Shown here in pieces: positions 12,701 to 26,910 of a stretch of DNA of 64,000 nucleotides. Made by a program: the position numbers and the translations under genes. Location: positions 1,488,001-1,552,000 of the forward strand of contig OY804589.1 of the NCBI GenBank assembly GCA_963680875.1. Reading direction: 5' to 3'. Below the pieces are notes generated by a model that saw nothing but the letters and a program-made list of their open reading frames with translations, had not been told where the DNA came from and ran no database searches. This DNA comes from Bathymodiolus brooksi. Taxonomy: Eukaryota > Mollusca > Bivalvia > Mytilida > Modiolidae. Positions within the stretch are counted from its first letter, which is position 1. Every line of letters begins with the position of its first letter.

Positions 12701-15700
12701 ATGGCTTCTTGGAAGTGCTGACTTCAACTTAAACAATAAGAACCGTTGTTTCAATGGCTTCCTGGAAGTGATGACTTCAACTTAACCAAGAAGAACCGTT
12801 GGTTCAATGGCTTCCTGAAAGTGATGACTTCAACTTAACCAATAAGAACCGTTAAACCAATAGCTTCCTGGAAGTGATGACTTCAACCTAAACAATAAGA
12901 ACCGTTGGTTCAATGGCTTCCTGGAAGTGATCACTTCAACTTAACCAATAAGAACCGTTGGTTCAATGGCTTCCTGGAGGTGATGACTTCAACCTAAACA
13001 ATAAGAACCGTTGGTTCAATGGCTTCCTGGAAGTGTTGACTTCAACTTAACCAATAAGAACCGTTGGTTCAATAGCTTCCTGGAAGTGATGACTTCAACT
13101 TAGCCAAGAAGAACCGTTGGTTCAATGGCTTCCTGGAAGTGATGACTTCAACTTAACGAATAAGGACCGTTGAACCAATAGCTTCCGGGAAGTGATGACT
13201 TCAACCAAAACAATAAGAACCGTTGGTTCAATGGCTTCTTGGAAGTGATGACTTCAACTTAACCAATAAGAACCGTTGGTTCAATGACTTCCTGGAAGTG
13301 ATGACTTCAACTTAAGCAATAAGAACCGTTGGTGCAATGGCTTCCTGGAAGTGATGACTTCTGCTTAAACAATAAGAACCGTTGGTTCAATGGCTTCCTG
13401 GAAGTGATGACTTCAACTTAAACAATAAGAACCGTTAGTTCAATGGCTTCCTGGAAGTGATGACTTCAACTTAATCAAGAAGAACCGTTAGTTCAATGGC
13501 TTCCTGGAAGTGATGACTATAACTTAATCAAGAAGAACCGTTGTTTTAATGGCTTCCTGGAAGTGATGGCTTCAACTTAATCAAGAAGAACCGTTGGTTC
13601 AATGGCTTCTTGGAAGGGATGACTTAAACTTAAACAATAAGAATCGTTAGTTCAATAGCTTCCTGGAAGTGATGACTTCAACTTAACCAAGAAGAACCGT
13701 TGGTTCAATGGCTTCCTGAAAGTGATGACTTCAACTTAACCAATAAGAACCGTTGAACCAATAGCTTCCTGGAAGTGATGACTTCAACCTAAACAATAAG
13801 AACCGTTGGTTCAATGGCTTTCTGGAAGTGATGACTTCAACTTAACCAATAAGAACCGTTGGTTCAATGGCTTCCTGGAGGTGATGACTTCAACCTAAAC
13901 AATAAGAACCGTTGGTTCAATGGCTTCCTGGAAGTGATGACTTCAACTTAAACAATAAGACCCGTTGGTTCAATGGCTTCCTGGAAGTGATGACTTCAAC
14001 ATAACCAAGAAGAACCGTTGGTTCAATGGCTTCCTGGAAGTGATGACTTCAACTTAAACAATAAGAACCGTTGGTTCAATGGCTTCCTGGAAGTGATGAC
14101 TTCAACTTAACCAATAGGAACCGTTGGTTCAATAGCTTCCTGGAAGTGATGACTTCAACTTAAACAATAAGAACCGTTGGTTCAATGGCTTCCTGGAAGT
14201 GATGACTTCAACCTAACCAAGAAGAACCGTTAGTTCAATGGCTTCCTGGAAGTGATGACTTCAACTTAACCAAGAAGAACCGTTGGTTCAATGGCTTTCT
14301 GGAAGTGATGACTTCAACTTAAACAATAAGAACCGTTGGTTCAATAGCTTCCTGGAAGTGATGACTTCAACCTAACCAAGAAGAACCGTTAGTTCAATGG
14401 CTTCCTGGAAGTGATGACTTCAACTTAACCAAGAAGAACCGTTGGTTCAATGGCTTCCTGGAAGTGATGACTTCAACTTAACCAATAAGAACCGTTGGTT
14501 CAATGGCTTCCTGGAGGTGATGACTTCAACTTAACCAATAAGACCCGTTGGTTCAATGGCTTCCTGGAAGAGATGACTTCAACTTAACCAAGAAGAACCG
14601 TTGGTTCAATGGCTTCCTAGAAGTGATGACTTCAACTTAATCAAGAAGAACCGTTAGTTCAATGGCTTCCTGGAAGTGATGACTATAACTTAACCAAGAA
14701 GAACCGTTGGTTCAATGGCTTCCTGGAAGTGATGACTTCAACTTAAACAATAAGAACCGTTGGTTCAATAGCTTCCCGGAAGTGATGACTTCAACTTAAC
14801 CAAGAAGAACCGTTGGTTCAATGGCTTCCTGTAAGTGATGACTTCAACTTAACCAATAAGAACCGTTGGTTCAATAGCTTCCTGGAAGTGATGACTTCAA
14901 CTTAACCAATTAGAACTGTTGGTTCAATAGCTTCCTGGAAGTGATGACTTCAACATAAACAATAACAACCGTTGGTTCAATGGCTTCCTGGAAGTGATGA
15001 CTTCAACTTAACCAAGAAGAACCGTTGGTTCAATGGCTTCCTTGAGGTGATGACTTTATCTTAACCAATAAGACCCGTTGGTTCAATGGCTTCCTGGAAG
15101 TGATGACTTCAACTTAAACAATAAGAACCGTTGGTTCAATAGCTTCCTGGAAGTGATGACTTCAACTTAACCAAGAAGAACCGTTGGTTCAATGGCTTCC
15201 TGGAAGTGATGACTTCAACTTAAACAATAAGAACCGTTGGTTCAATGGCTTCCTGGAAGAGATGACTTCAACTTAGACAAGAAGAACCGTTGGTTCAATG
15301 GCTTCCTGGAAGTGATGACTTCAACTTAAACAATAAGAACCGTTAGTTCAATGGCTTCCTGGAAGTGATGACTTCAACTTAATCAAGAAGAACCGTTAGT
15401 TCAGTGGATTCCTGGAAGTGATGACTATAACTTAATCAAGAAGAACCGTTGCTTCAATGGCTTCCTGGAAGTGATGACTTCAACTTAACCAAGAAGAACC
15501 ATTGGTTCAATGGCTTCCTGGAGGTGATGACTTCAACTTAACCAATAAGACCCGTTGGTTCAATGGCTTCCTGGAAGTGATGACTTCAACTTAAACAATA
15601 AGAACGTTGGTTCAATAGCTTCCTGGAAGTGATGACTTCAACTTAACCAAGAAGAACCATTGGTGCAATGGCTTCCTGTAAGTGATGACTTCAACTTAAC

Positions 15701-18700
15701 CAATAAGAACCGTTGGTTCAATGGCTTCCTGGAAGTGATGACTTCAACTTAAACAATAAGAACCGTTAATTCAATGGCTTCCTGGAAGAGATGACTTCAA
15801 CTTAGCCAAGAAGAACCGTTGGTTCAATGGCTTCCTGGAATTGATGACTTCAACTTAAACAATAAGAACCGTTGTTTCAATGGCTTCCTGGAAGTGATGA
15901 CTTCAACTTAACCAAGAAGAACCGTTGGTTCAATAGCTTCCTGGAAGTGATGACTTCAACTTAACCAAGAAGAACCGTTGGTTCAATGGCTTCCTGGAAG
16001 TGATGACTTCAACTTAAACAATAAGAATCGTTAGTTCAATGGCTTCCTGGAAGTAATGACTTCAACTTAACCAAGAAGAACCGTTGGTTCAATGGCTTCC
16101 TGGAAGTGATGACTTCAACTTAAACAATAAGAACCGTTAGTTCAATGGCTTCCTGGAAGTGATGACTTCAACTTAACCAAGAAGAACCGTTGATTCAATG
16201 GCTTCCTGGAAGTGATGACTTCAACTTAAACAATAAGAACCGTTAGTTCAATGGCTTCCTGGAAGTGATGACTATAACTTAATCAAGAAGAACCGTTGGT
16301 TCAATGGCTTCTTGGAAGTGCTGACTTCAACTTAAACAATAAGAACCGTTGTTTCAATGGCTTCCTGGAAGTGATGACTTCAACTTAACCAAGAAGAACC
16401 GTTGGTTCAATGGCTTCCTGAAAGTGATGACTTCAACTTAACCAATAAGAACCGTTAAACCAATAGCTTCCTGGAAGTGATGACTTCAACCTAAACAATA
16501 AGAACCGTTGGTTCAATGGCTTCCTGGAAGTGATCACTTCAACTTAACCAATAAGAACCGTTGGTTCAATGGCTTCCTGGAGGTGATGACTTCAACCTAA
16601 ACAATAAGAACCGTTGGTTCAATGGCTTCCTGGAAGTGTTGACTTCAACTTAACCAATAAGAACCGTTGGTTCAATAGCTTCCTGGAAGTGATGACTTCA
16701 ACTTAGCCAAGAAGAACCGTTGGTTCAATGGCTTCCTGGAAGTGATGACTTCAACTTAACGAATAAGGACCGTTGAACCAATAGCTTCCGGGAAGTGATG
16801 ACTTCAACCAAAACAATAAGAACCGTTGGTTCAATGGCTTCTTGGAAGTGATGACTTCAACTTAACCAATAAGAACCGTTGGTTCAATGACTTCCTGGAA
16901 GTGATGACTTCAACTTAAGCAATAAGAACCGTTGGTGCAATGGCTTCCTGGAAGTGATGACTTCTGCTTAAACAATAAGAACCGTTGGTTCAATGGCTTC
17001 CTGGAAGTGATGACTTCAACTTAAACAATAAGAACCGTTAGTTCAATGGCTTCCTGGAAGTGATGACTTCAACTTAATCAAGAAGAACCGTTAGTTCAAT
17101 GGCTTCCTGGAAGTGATGACTATAACTTAATCAAGAAGAACCGTTGTTTTAATGGCTTCCTGGAAGTGATGGCTTCAACTTAATCAAGAAGAACCGTTGG
17201 TTCAATGGCTTCTTGGAAGGGATGACTTAAACTTAAACAATAAGAATCGTTAGTTCAATAGCTTCCTGGAAGTGATGACTTCAACTTAACCAAGAAGAAC
17301 CGTTGGTTCAATGGCTTCCTGAAAGTGATGACTTCAACTTAACCAATAAGAACCGTTGAACCAATAGCTTCCTGGAAGTGATGACTTCAACCTAAACAAT
17401 AAGAACCGTTGGTTCAATGGCTTTCTGGAAGTGATGACTTCAACTTAACCAATAAGAACCGTTGGTTCAATGGCTTCCTGGAGGTGATGACTTCAACCTA
17501 AACAATAAGAACCGTTGGTTCAATGGCTTCCTGGAAGTGATGACTTCAACTTAAACAATAAGACCCGTTGGTTCAATGGCTTCCTGGAAGTGATGACTTC
17601 AACATAACCAAGAAGAACCGTTGGTTCAATGGCTTCCTGGAAGTGATGACTTCAACTTAAACAATAAGAACCGTTGGTTCAATGGCTTCCTGGAAGTGAT
17701 GACTTCAACTTAACCAATAGGAACCGTTGGTTCAATAGCTTCCTGGAAGTGATGACTTCAACTTAAACAATAAGAACCGTTGGTTCAATGGCTTCCTGGA
17801 AGTGATGACTTCAACCTAACCAAGAAGAACCGTTAGTTCAATGGCTTCCTGGAAGTGATGACTTCAACTTAACCAAGAAGAACCGTTGGTTCAATGGCTT
17901 TCTGGAAGTGATGACTTCAACTTAAACAATAAGAACCGTTGGTTCAATAGCTTCCTGGAAGTGATGACTTCAACCTATCCAAGAAGAACCGTTAGTTCAA
18001 TGGCTTCCTGGAAGTGATGACTTCAACTTAACCAAGAAGAACCGTTGGTTCAATGGCTTCCTGGAAGTGATGACTTCAACTTAACCAATAAGAACCGTTG
18101 GTTCAATGGCTTCCTGGAGGTGATGACTTCAACTTAACCAATAAGACCCGTTGGTTCAATGGCTTCCTGGAAGAGATGACTTCAACTTAGCCAAGAAGAA
18201 CCGTTGGTTCAATGGCTTCCTAGAAGTGATGACTTCAACTTAATCAAGAAGAACCGTTAGTTCAATGGCTTCCTGGAAGTGATGACTATAACTTAATCAA
18301 GAAGAACCGTTGTTTCAATGGCTTCCTGGAAGTGATGACTTCAACTTAACCAATAAGAACCGTTGGTTCAATGGCTTCCTGGAGGTGATGACTTCAACTT
18401 AACCAATAAGAACCGTTGGTTCAATGGCTTCCTGGAAGTGATGACTTCAACTTAAACAATAAGAACCGTTGGTTCAATAGCTTCCCGGAAGTGATGACTT
18501 CAACTTAACCAATAAGAACCGTTGGTTCAATAGCTTCCTGGAAGTGATGACTTCAACTTAACCAATTAGAACTGTTGGTTCAATAACTTCCTGGAAGTGA
18601 TGACTTCAACATAAACAATAACAACCGTTGGTTCAATGGCTTCCTGGAAGTGATGACTTCAACTTAACCAAGAAGAACCGTTGGTTCAATGGCTTCCTTG

Positions 18701-20670
18701 AGGTGATGACTTTATCTTAACCAATAAGACCCGTTGGTTCAATGGCTTCCTGGAAGTGATGACTTCAACTTTAACAATAAGAACCGTTGGTTCAATAGCT
18801 TCCTGGAAGTGATGACTTCAACTTAACCAAGAAGAACCGTTGGTTCAATGGCTTCCTGGAAGTGATGACTTCAACTTAAACAATAAGAACCGTTAGTTCA
18901 ATGGCTTCCTGGAAGAGATGACTTCAACTTAGCCAAGAAGAACCGTTGGTTCAATGGCTTCCTGGAAGTGATGACTTCAACTTAAACAATAAGAACCGTT
19001 AGTTCAATGGCTTCCTGGAAGTGATGACTTCAACTTAATCAAGAAGAACCGTTAGTTCAGTGGATTCCTGGAAGTGATGACTATAACTTAATCAAGAAGA
19101 ACCGTTGTTTCAATGGCTTCCTGGAAGTGATGACTTCAACTTAACCAAGAAGAACCATTGGTTCAATGGCTTCCTGGAGGTGATGACTTCAACTTAACCA
19201 ATAAGACCCGTTGGTTCAATGGCTTCCTGGAAGTGATGACTTCAACTTAAACAATAAGAACGTTGGTTCAATAGCTTCCTGGAAGTGATGACTTCAACTT
19301 AACCAAGAAGAACCATTGGTGCAATGGCTTCCTGTAAGTGATGACTTCAACTTAACCAATAGGAACCGTTGGTTCAATGGCTTCCTGGAAGTGATGACTT
19401 CAACTTAAACAATAAGAACCGTTAGTTCAATGGCTTCCTGGAAGAGATGACTTCAACTTAGCCAAGAAGAACCGTTGGTTCAATGGCTTCCTGGAATTGA
19501 TGACTTCAACTTAAACAATAAGAACCGTTGTTTCAATGGCTTCCTGGAAGTGATGACTTCAACTTAACCAAGAAGAACCGTTGGTTCAATAGCTTCCTGG
19601 AAGTGATGACTTCAACTTAACCAAGAAGAACCGTTGGTTCAATGGCTTCCTGGAAGTGATGACTTCAACTTAAACAATAAGAACCGTTAGTTCAATGGCT
19701 TCCTGGAAGTAATGACTTCAACTTAACCAAGAAGAACCGTTGGTTCAATGGCTTCCTGGAAGTGATGACTTCAACTTAAACAATAAGAACCGTTAGTTCA
19801 ATGGCTTCCTGGAAGTGATGACTTCAACTTAGCCAAGAAGAACCGTTGATTCAATGGCTTCCTGGAAGTGATGACTTCAACTTAAACAATAAGAACCGTT
19901 AGTTCAATGGCTTCCTGGAAGTGATGACTATAACTTAATCAAGAAGAACCGTTGGTTCAATGGCTTCTTGGAAGTGCTGACTTCAACTTAAACAATAAGA
20001 ACCGTTGGTTCAATAGCTTCCTGGAAGTGATGACTTCAACTTAACCAAGAAGAACCGTTGGTTCAATGGCTTCCTGAAAGTGATGACTTCAACTTAACCA
20101 ATAAGAACCGTTAAACCAATAGCTTCCTGGAAGTGATGACTTCAACCTAAACAATAAGAACCGTTGGTTCAATGGCTTCCTGGAAGTGATCACTTCAACT
20201 TAACCAATAAGAACCGTTGGTTCAATGGCTTCCTGGAGGTGATGACTTCAACCTAAACAATAAGAACCGTTGGTTCAATGGCTTCCTGGAAGTGTTGACT
20301 TCAACTTAACCAATAAGAACCGTTGGTTCAATAGCTTCCTGGAAGTGATGACTTCAACTTAGCCAAGAAGAACCGTTGGTTCAATGGCTTCCTGGAAGTG
20401 ATGACTTCAACTTAACGAATAAGGACCGTTGAACCAATAGCTTCCGGGAAGTGATGACTTCAACCAAAACAATAAGAACCGTTGGTTCAATGGCTTCTTG
20501 GAAGTGATGACTTCAACTTAACCAATAAGAACCGTTGGTTCAATGACTTCCTGGAAGTGATGACTTCAACTTAAGCAATAAGAACCGTTGGTGCAATGGC
20601 TTCCTGGAAGTGATGACTTCTGCTTAAACAATAAGAACCGTTGGTTCAATGGCTTCCTCGAAGTGATGAC
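9720..20670 (+). repeat. Higher-order tract: three copies of a 3.6-kb block (68 or 69 monomers)
   Basis: Three rare markers each occur once per block: ACCGTTGAACC at 10093, 13749 and 17352; TCAGTGGATT at 11798, 15401 and 19057; and AACGAATAAGG at 13155, 16758 and 20414. Spacings are 3,603 or 3,656 bp, differing by exactly one monomer. At the left edge the match between 9,720 and 13,376 begins sharply. At the right edge it ends near 20,670, giving almost exactly three copies. Differences between copies are scattered single bases. Confidence 0.92.
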
Positions 20671-23600
20671 TTCAACTTAAGCAATAAGACCCGTTGGTTC
20701 AATGGCTTCCTGGAAGTGATGACTTCTGCTTAAACAATAAGAACCGTTGGTTCAATGGCTTCCTGGAAGTGATGACTTCAACTTCAGCAATAAGACCCGT
20801 TGGTTCAATGGCTTCCTGGAAGTGATGACTTTAACTTAACCAATAAGAACCGTTGGTTCAATGGCTTCCTGGAAGTGATTCAACTTAAACAATAAGAACT
20901 GTTGGTTCAATGGCTTCCTGGAAGTGATGACTTCAACTTAAACAATAAAAGCCATAGGTTCAATGGCTTCCTGGAAGTGATGACTTCAACTTAACCAATA
21001 AGAATCGTTGGTTCAATAGCTTCCTGGAAGTGATCACTTCAACTTAAACAATAAGAACCGTTGGCTCAATGGCTTCCTGGAAGTGATGACTTCAACTTAA
21101 CCAATAAGAACCGTTGGTTCAATGGCTTCCTGGAAATGATGATTTCAACTTAACCAATAAGAACCGTTGGTTCAATGGCTTCCTGGAAGCGATGACTTCA
21201 ACTTAATCAATAAGAACCGTTGGTTCAATGGCTTCCTGGAAGTGATGACTTCAACTTAACCAAGAAGAACCGTTGGTTCAATGGCTTCCTGGAAGTGATG
21301 ACTTCAACTTAGCTAAGAAAAACCGTTTGTTCAATGGCTTCCTGGGGGTGATGACTTCAACTTAATCAATAAGAACCGTTGGTTCAATGGCTTCCTGGAA
21401 GTGAAGACTTCAACTTAACCAATAAGAACCGCTGGACTAATAGCTTCCTGGAAGTGATGACTTCAACTTAAACAAGAAGAACCGTTGGTTCAATGGCTTC
21501 CTGGAAGTGATGACTTCAACTTAAACAATAAGAACCGTTAGTTCAATGGCTTCCTGGAAGTGATGACTTCAACTTAATCAAGAAGAACCGTTAGTTCAAT
21601 GGTTTCCTGGTAGTGATGACTATAACTTAATCAAGAAGAACCGTTGTTTCAATGGCTTCCTGGAAGTGATGACTTCAACTTAACCAAGAAGAACCGTTGA
21701 TGCAATGGCTTCCTGGAGGTGATGACTTCAACTTAACCAATAAGACCCGTTGGTTCAATGGCTTCCTGGAAGTGATGACTTCAACTTAAACAATAAGAAC
21801 CGTTGGTTCAATAGCTTCCTGGAAGTGATGACTTCAACTTAACCAAGAAGAACCGTTGGTTCAATGGCTTCCTGTAAGTGATGACTTCAACTTAACCAAT
21901 AAGAACCGTTGGTTCAATGGCTTCCTGGAAGTGATGACTTCAACTTAAACAATAAGAACCGTTAGTTCAATGGCTTCCTGGAAGAGATGACTTCAACTTA
22001 GCCAAGAAGAACCGTTGGTTCAATGGCTTCCTGGAAGTGATGACTTCAACTTAAACAATAAGAACGTTGTATCAATGGCTTCCTGGAAGTGATGACTTCA
22101 ACTTAAATAATAAGAACCGTTGGTTCAATGGCTTCCTGGAAGTGATGACTTCAACTTAACCAAGAAGAACCGTTGGTTCAATGGCTTCCTGGAAGTGATG
22201 ACTTCAACTTAAGCAATAAGAACCGTTGGTGCAATGGCTTCCTGGAAGTGATGACTTCTGCTTAAACAATAAGAACCGTTGGTTCAATGGCTTCCTGGAA
22301 GTGATGACTTCAACTAAAGCAATAAGACCCGTTGGTTCAATGGCTTCCTGGAAGTGATGACTTTAACTTAACCAATAAGAACCGTTGGTTCAATGGCTTC
22401 CTGGAAGTGATTCAACTTAAACAATAAGAACTGTTGGTTCAATGGCTTCCTGGAAGTGATGACTTCAACTTAAACAATAAAAGCCATAGGTTCAATGGCT
22501 TCCTGGAAGTGATGACTTCAACTTAACCAATAAGAATCGTTGGTTCAATAGCTTCCTGGAAGCGATGACTTCAACTTAATCAATAAGAACCGTTGGTTCA
22601 ATGGCTTCCTGGAAGTGATCAATTCAACTTAAACAATAAGAACCGTTGGCTCAATGGCTTCCTGGAAGTGATGACTTCAACTTAACCAATAAGAACCGTT
22701 GGTTCAATGGCTTCCTGGAAGTGATGACTTCAACTTAATCAATAAGAACCGTTGGTTCAATGGCTTCCTGGAAGTGATGACTTCAACTTAACCAAGAAGA
22801 ACCGTTGGTTCAATGGCTTCCTGGAAGTGATGACTTCAACTTAGCTTAGAAAAACCGTTGGTTCAATGGCTTCCTGGGGGTGATGACTTCAACTTAATCA
22901 ATAAGAACCTTTGGTTCAATGGCTTCCTGGAAGTGATGACTTCAACTTAACCAATAAGAACCGCTGGACCAATAGCTTCCTGGAAGTGATGACTTCAACT
23001 TAACCTTGAAGAACCGTTGATGCAATGGCTTCCTGGAGGTGATGACTTCAACTTAACCAATAAGACCCTTTGGTTCAATGGCTTCCTGGAAGTGATGACT
23101 TCAACTTAAACAATAAGAACCGTTGGTTCAATAGCTTCCTGGAAGTGATGACTTCAACTTAACCAAGAAGAACCGTTGGTTCAATGGCTTCCTGTAAGTG
23201 ATGACTTCAACTTAACCAATAAGAACCGTTGGTTCAATGGCTTCCTGGAAGTGATGACTTCAACTTAAACAATAAGAACCGTTAGTTCAATGGCTTCCTG
23301 GAAGAGATGACTTCAACTTAGCCAAGAAGAACCGTTGGTTCAATGGCTTCCTGGAAGTGATGACTTCAACTTAAACAATAAGAACCGTTGTTTCAATGGC
23401 TTCCTGGAAGTGATGACTTCAACTTAAATAATAAGAACCGTTGGTTCAATGGCTTCCTGGAAGTGATGACTTCAACTTAACCAAGAAGAACCGTTGGTTC
23501 AATGGCTTCCTGGAAGTGATGACTTCAACTTAACGAATAAGGACCGTTGAACCAATAGCTTCCGGGAAGTGATGACTTCAACTAAAACAATAAGAACCGT

Positions 23601-24199
23601 TGGTTCAATGGCTTCCTGGAAGTGATGACTTCAACTTAACCAATAAGAACAGTTGGTCCAATTGCTTCCTGGAGGTGATGACTTCAACCTAAACATTAAG
23701 AACCGTTGGTTCAATGGCTTCCTGGAAGTGATGACTTCAACTTAAATAATAAGAACCGTTGGTTCAATGGCTTCCTGGAAGTGATGACTTCAACTTAACC
23801 AAGAAGAACCGTTGGTGCAATGGCTTCCTGGAAGTGATGACTTCAACTTAACCAATAAGAAACGTTGTTTCAATGGCTTCCTGGAAGTGATGACTTCAAC
23901 TTAACCAAGAAGAACCGCTGGTTCAATGACTTCCTGGAGGTGATGACTTCAACTTAACCAATAAGACCCGTTGGTTCAATGGCTTCCTGGAAGTGATGAC
24001 TTCAACTTAAACAATAAGAACCGTTGGTTCAATAGCTTCCTGGAAGTGATGACTTCAACTTAACCAAGAAGAACCGTAAGTTCAATGGCTTCCTGGAAAA
24101 GATGACTTCAACTTAAACAATAAGAACCGTTAGTTCAATGGCTTCCTGGAAGTAATGACTTCAACTTAACCAAGAAGAACCATTGGTTCAATGGCTTCC

Positions 24200-26910
24200 T
24201 GGAAGTGATGACTTCAACTTAAACAATAAGAACCGTTAGTTCAATGGCTTCCTGGAAGTGATGACTTCAACTTAGCCAATAAGAACCGTTAGTTCAATGG
24301 CTTCCTGAAAGTGATGACTTCAACTTAACCAATAAGAACCGTTAAACCAATAGCTTCCTGGAAGTGATGACTTCAACCTAAACAATAAGAACCTTTGGTT
24401 CAATGGCTTCCTGGAAGTGATCACTTCAACTTAACCAATAAGAACCGTTGGTTCAATGGCTTCCTGGAGGTGATGACTTCAACCTAAACAATAAGAACCG
24501 TTGGTTCAATGGCTTCCTGGAAGTGTTGACTTCAACTTAACCAATAAGAACCGTTGGTTCAATAGCTTCCTGGAAGTCATGACTTCAACTTAGCCAAGAA
24601 GAACCGTTGGTTCAATGGCTTCCTGGAAGTGATGACTTCAACTTAACGAATAAGGACCGTTGAACCAATAGCTTCCGGGAAGTGATGACTTCAACCAAAA
24701 CAATAAGAACCGTTGGTTCAATGGCTTCCTGGAAGTGATGACTTCAACTTAACCAATAAGAACCGTTGGTTCAATGGCTTCCTGGAGGTGATGACTTCAA
24801 CTTAAACATTAAGAACCGTTGGTTCAATGGCTTCCTGGAAGTGATGACTTCAACTTAAACAATAAGAACCGTTGGTTCAATGGCTTCTTGGAAGTGATGA
24901 CTTCAACTTAACCAAGAAGAACCGTTGGTTCAATGGCTTCCTGGAAGAGATGACTTCAACTTAACCAATAAGAACCGTTGGTTCAATGACTTCCTGGAAG
25001 TGATGACTTCAACTTAAGTAATAAGAACCGTTGGTGCAATGGCTTCCTGGAAGTGATGACTTCTGCTTAAACAATAAGAACCGTTGGTTCAATGGCTTCC
25101 TGGAAGTGATGACTTCAACTTAAGCAATAAGACCCGTTGGTTCAATGGCTTCCTGGAAGTGATGACTTTAACTTAACCAATAAGAACCGTTGGTTCAATG
25201 GCTTCCTGGAAGTGATTCAACTTAAACAATAAGAACTGTTGGTTCAATGGCTTCCTGGAAGTGATGACTTCAACTTAAACAATAAAAGCCATAGGTTCAA
25301 TGGCTTCCTGGAAGTGATGACTTCAACTTAACCAATAAGAATCGTTGGTTCAATAGCTTCCTGGAAGCGATGACTTCAACTTAATCAATAAGAACCGTTG
25401 GTTCAATGGCTTCCTGGAAGTGATCACTTCAACTTAAACAATAAGAACCGTTGGCTCAATGGCTTCCTGGAAGTGATGACTTCAATTTAACCAATAAGAA
25501 CCGTTGGTTCAATGGCTTCCTGGAAGTGATGACTTCAACTTAAACAATAAGAACCGTTAGTTCAATGGCTTCCTGGAAGAGATGACTTCAACTTAGCCAA
25601 TAAGAACCGTTAGTTCAATGGCTTCCTGAAAGTGATGACTTCAACTTAACCAATAAGAACCGTTAAACCAATAGCTTCCTGGAAGTGATGACTTCAACCT
25701 AAACAATAAGAACCTTTGGTTCAATGGCTTCCTGGAAGTGATCACTTCAACTTAACCAATAAGAACCGTTGGTTCAATGGCTTCCTGGAGGTGATGACTT
25801 CAACCTAAACAATAAGAACCGTTGGTTCAATGGCTTCCTGGAAGTGTTGACTTCAACTTAACCAATAAGAACCGTTGGTTCAATAGCTTCCTGGAAGTCA
25901 TGACTTCAACTTAGCCAAGAAGAACCGTTGGTTCAATGGCTTCCTGGAAGTGATGACTTCAACTTAACGAATAAGGACCGTTGAACCAATAGCTTCCGGG
26001 AAGTGATGACTTCAACCAAAACAATAAGAACCGTTGGTTCAATGGCTTCCTGGAAGTGATGACTTCAACTTAACCAATAAGAACCGTTGGTTCAATGGCT
26101 TCCTGGAGGTGATGACTTCAACTTAAACATTAAGAACCGTTGGTTCAATGGCTTCCTGGAAGTGATGACTTCAACTTAAACAATAAGAACCGTTGGTTCA
26201 ATGGCTTCTTGGAAGTGATGACTTCAACTTAACCAAGAAGAACCGTTGGTTCAATGGCTTCCTGGAAGTGATGACTTCAACTTAACCAATAAGAACCGTT
26301 GGTTCAATGACTTCCTGGAAGTGATGACTTCAACTTAAGTAATAAGAACCGTTGGTGCAATGGCTTCCTGGAAGTGATGACTTCTGCTTAAACAATAAGA
26401 ACCGTTGGTTCAATGGCTTCCTGGAAGTGATGACTTCAACTTAAGCAATAAGACCCGTTGGTTCAATGGCTTCCTGGAAGTGATGACTTTAACTTAACCA
26501 ATAAGAACCGTTGGTTCAATGGCTTCCTGGAAGTGATTCAACTTAAACAATAAGAACTGTTGGTTCAATGGCTTCCTGGAAGTGATGACTTCAACTTAAA
26601 CAATAAAAGCCATAGGTTCAATGGCTTCCTGGAAGTGATGACTTCAACTTAACCAATAAGAATCGTTGGTTCAATAGCTTCCTGGAAGCGATGACTTCAA
26701 CTTAATCAATAAGAACCGTTGGTTCAATGGCTTCCTGGAAGTGATCACTTCAACTTAAACAATAAGAACCGTTGGCTCAATGGCTTCCTGGAAGTGATTA
26801 CTTCAATTTAACCAATAAGAACCGTTGGTTCAATGGCTTCCTGGAAGTGATGACTTCAACTTAAACAATAAGAACCGTTAGTTCAATGGCTTCCTGGAAG
26901 AGATGACTTC
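24200..26910 (+). repeat. Two-copy tandem block of 1,321 bp (25 monomers)
   Basis: AAAAGCCATAGG occurs at 25284 and 26605, and AACGAATAAGG at 24645 and 25966, both 1,321 bp apart. That is 25 monomers minus 4 bp, because one member is a 49-bp monomer. A further copy of the AAAAGCC marker at 27290, 13 monomers on, shows a shorter partial duplication next to it. Confidence 0.85.
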
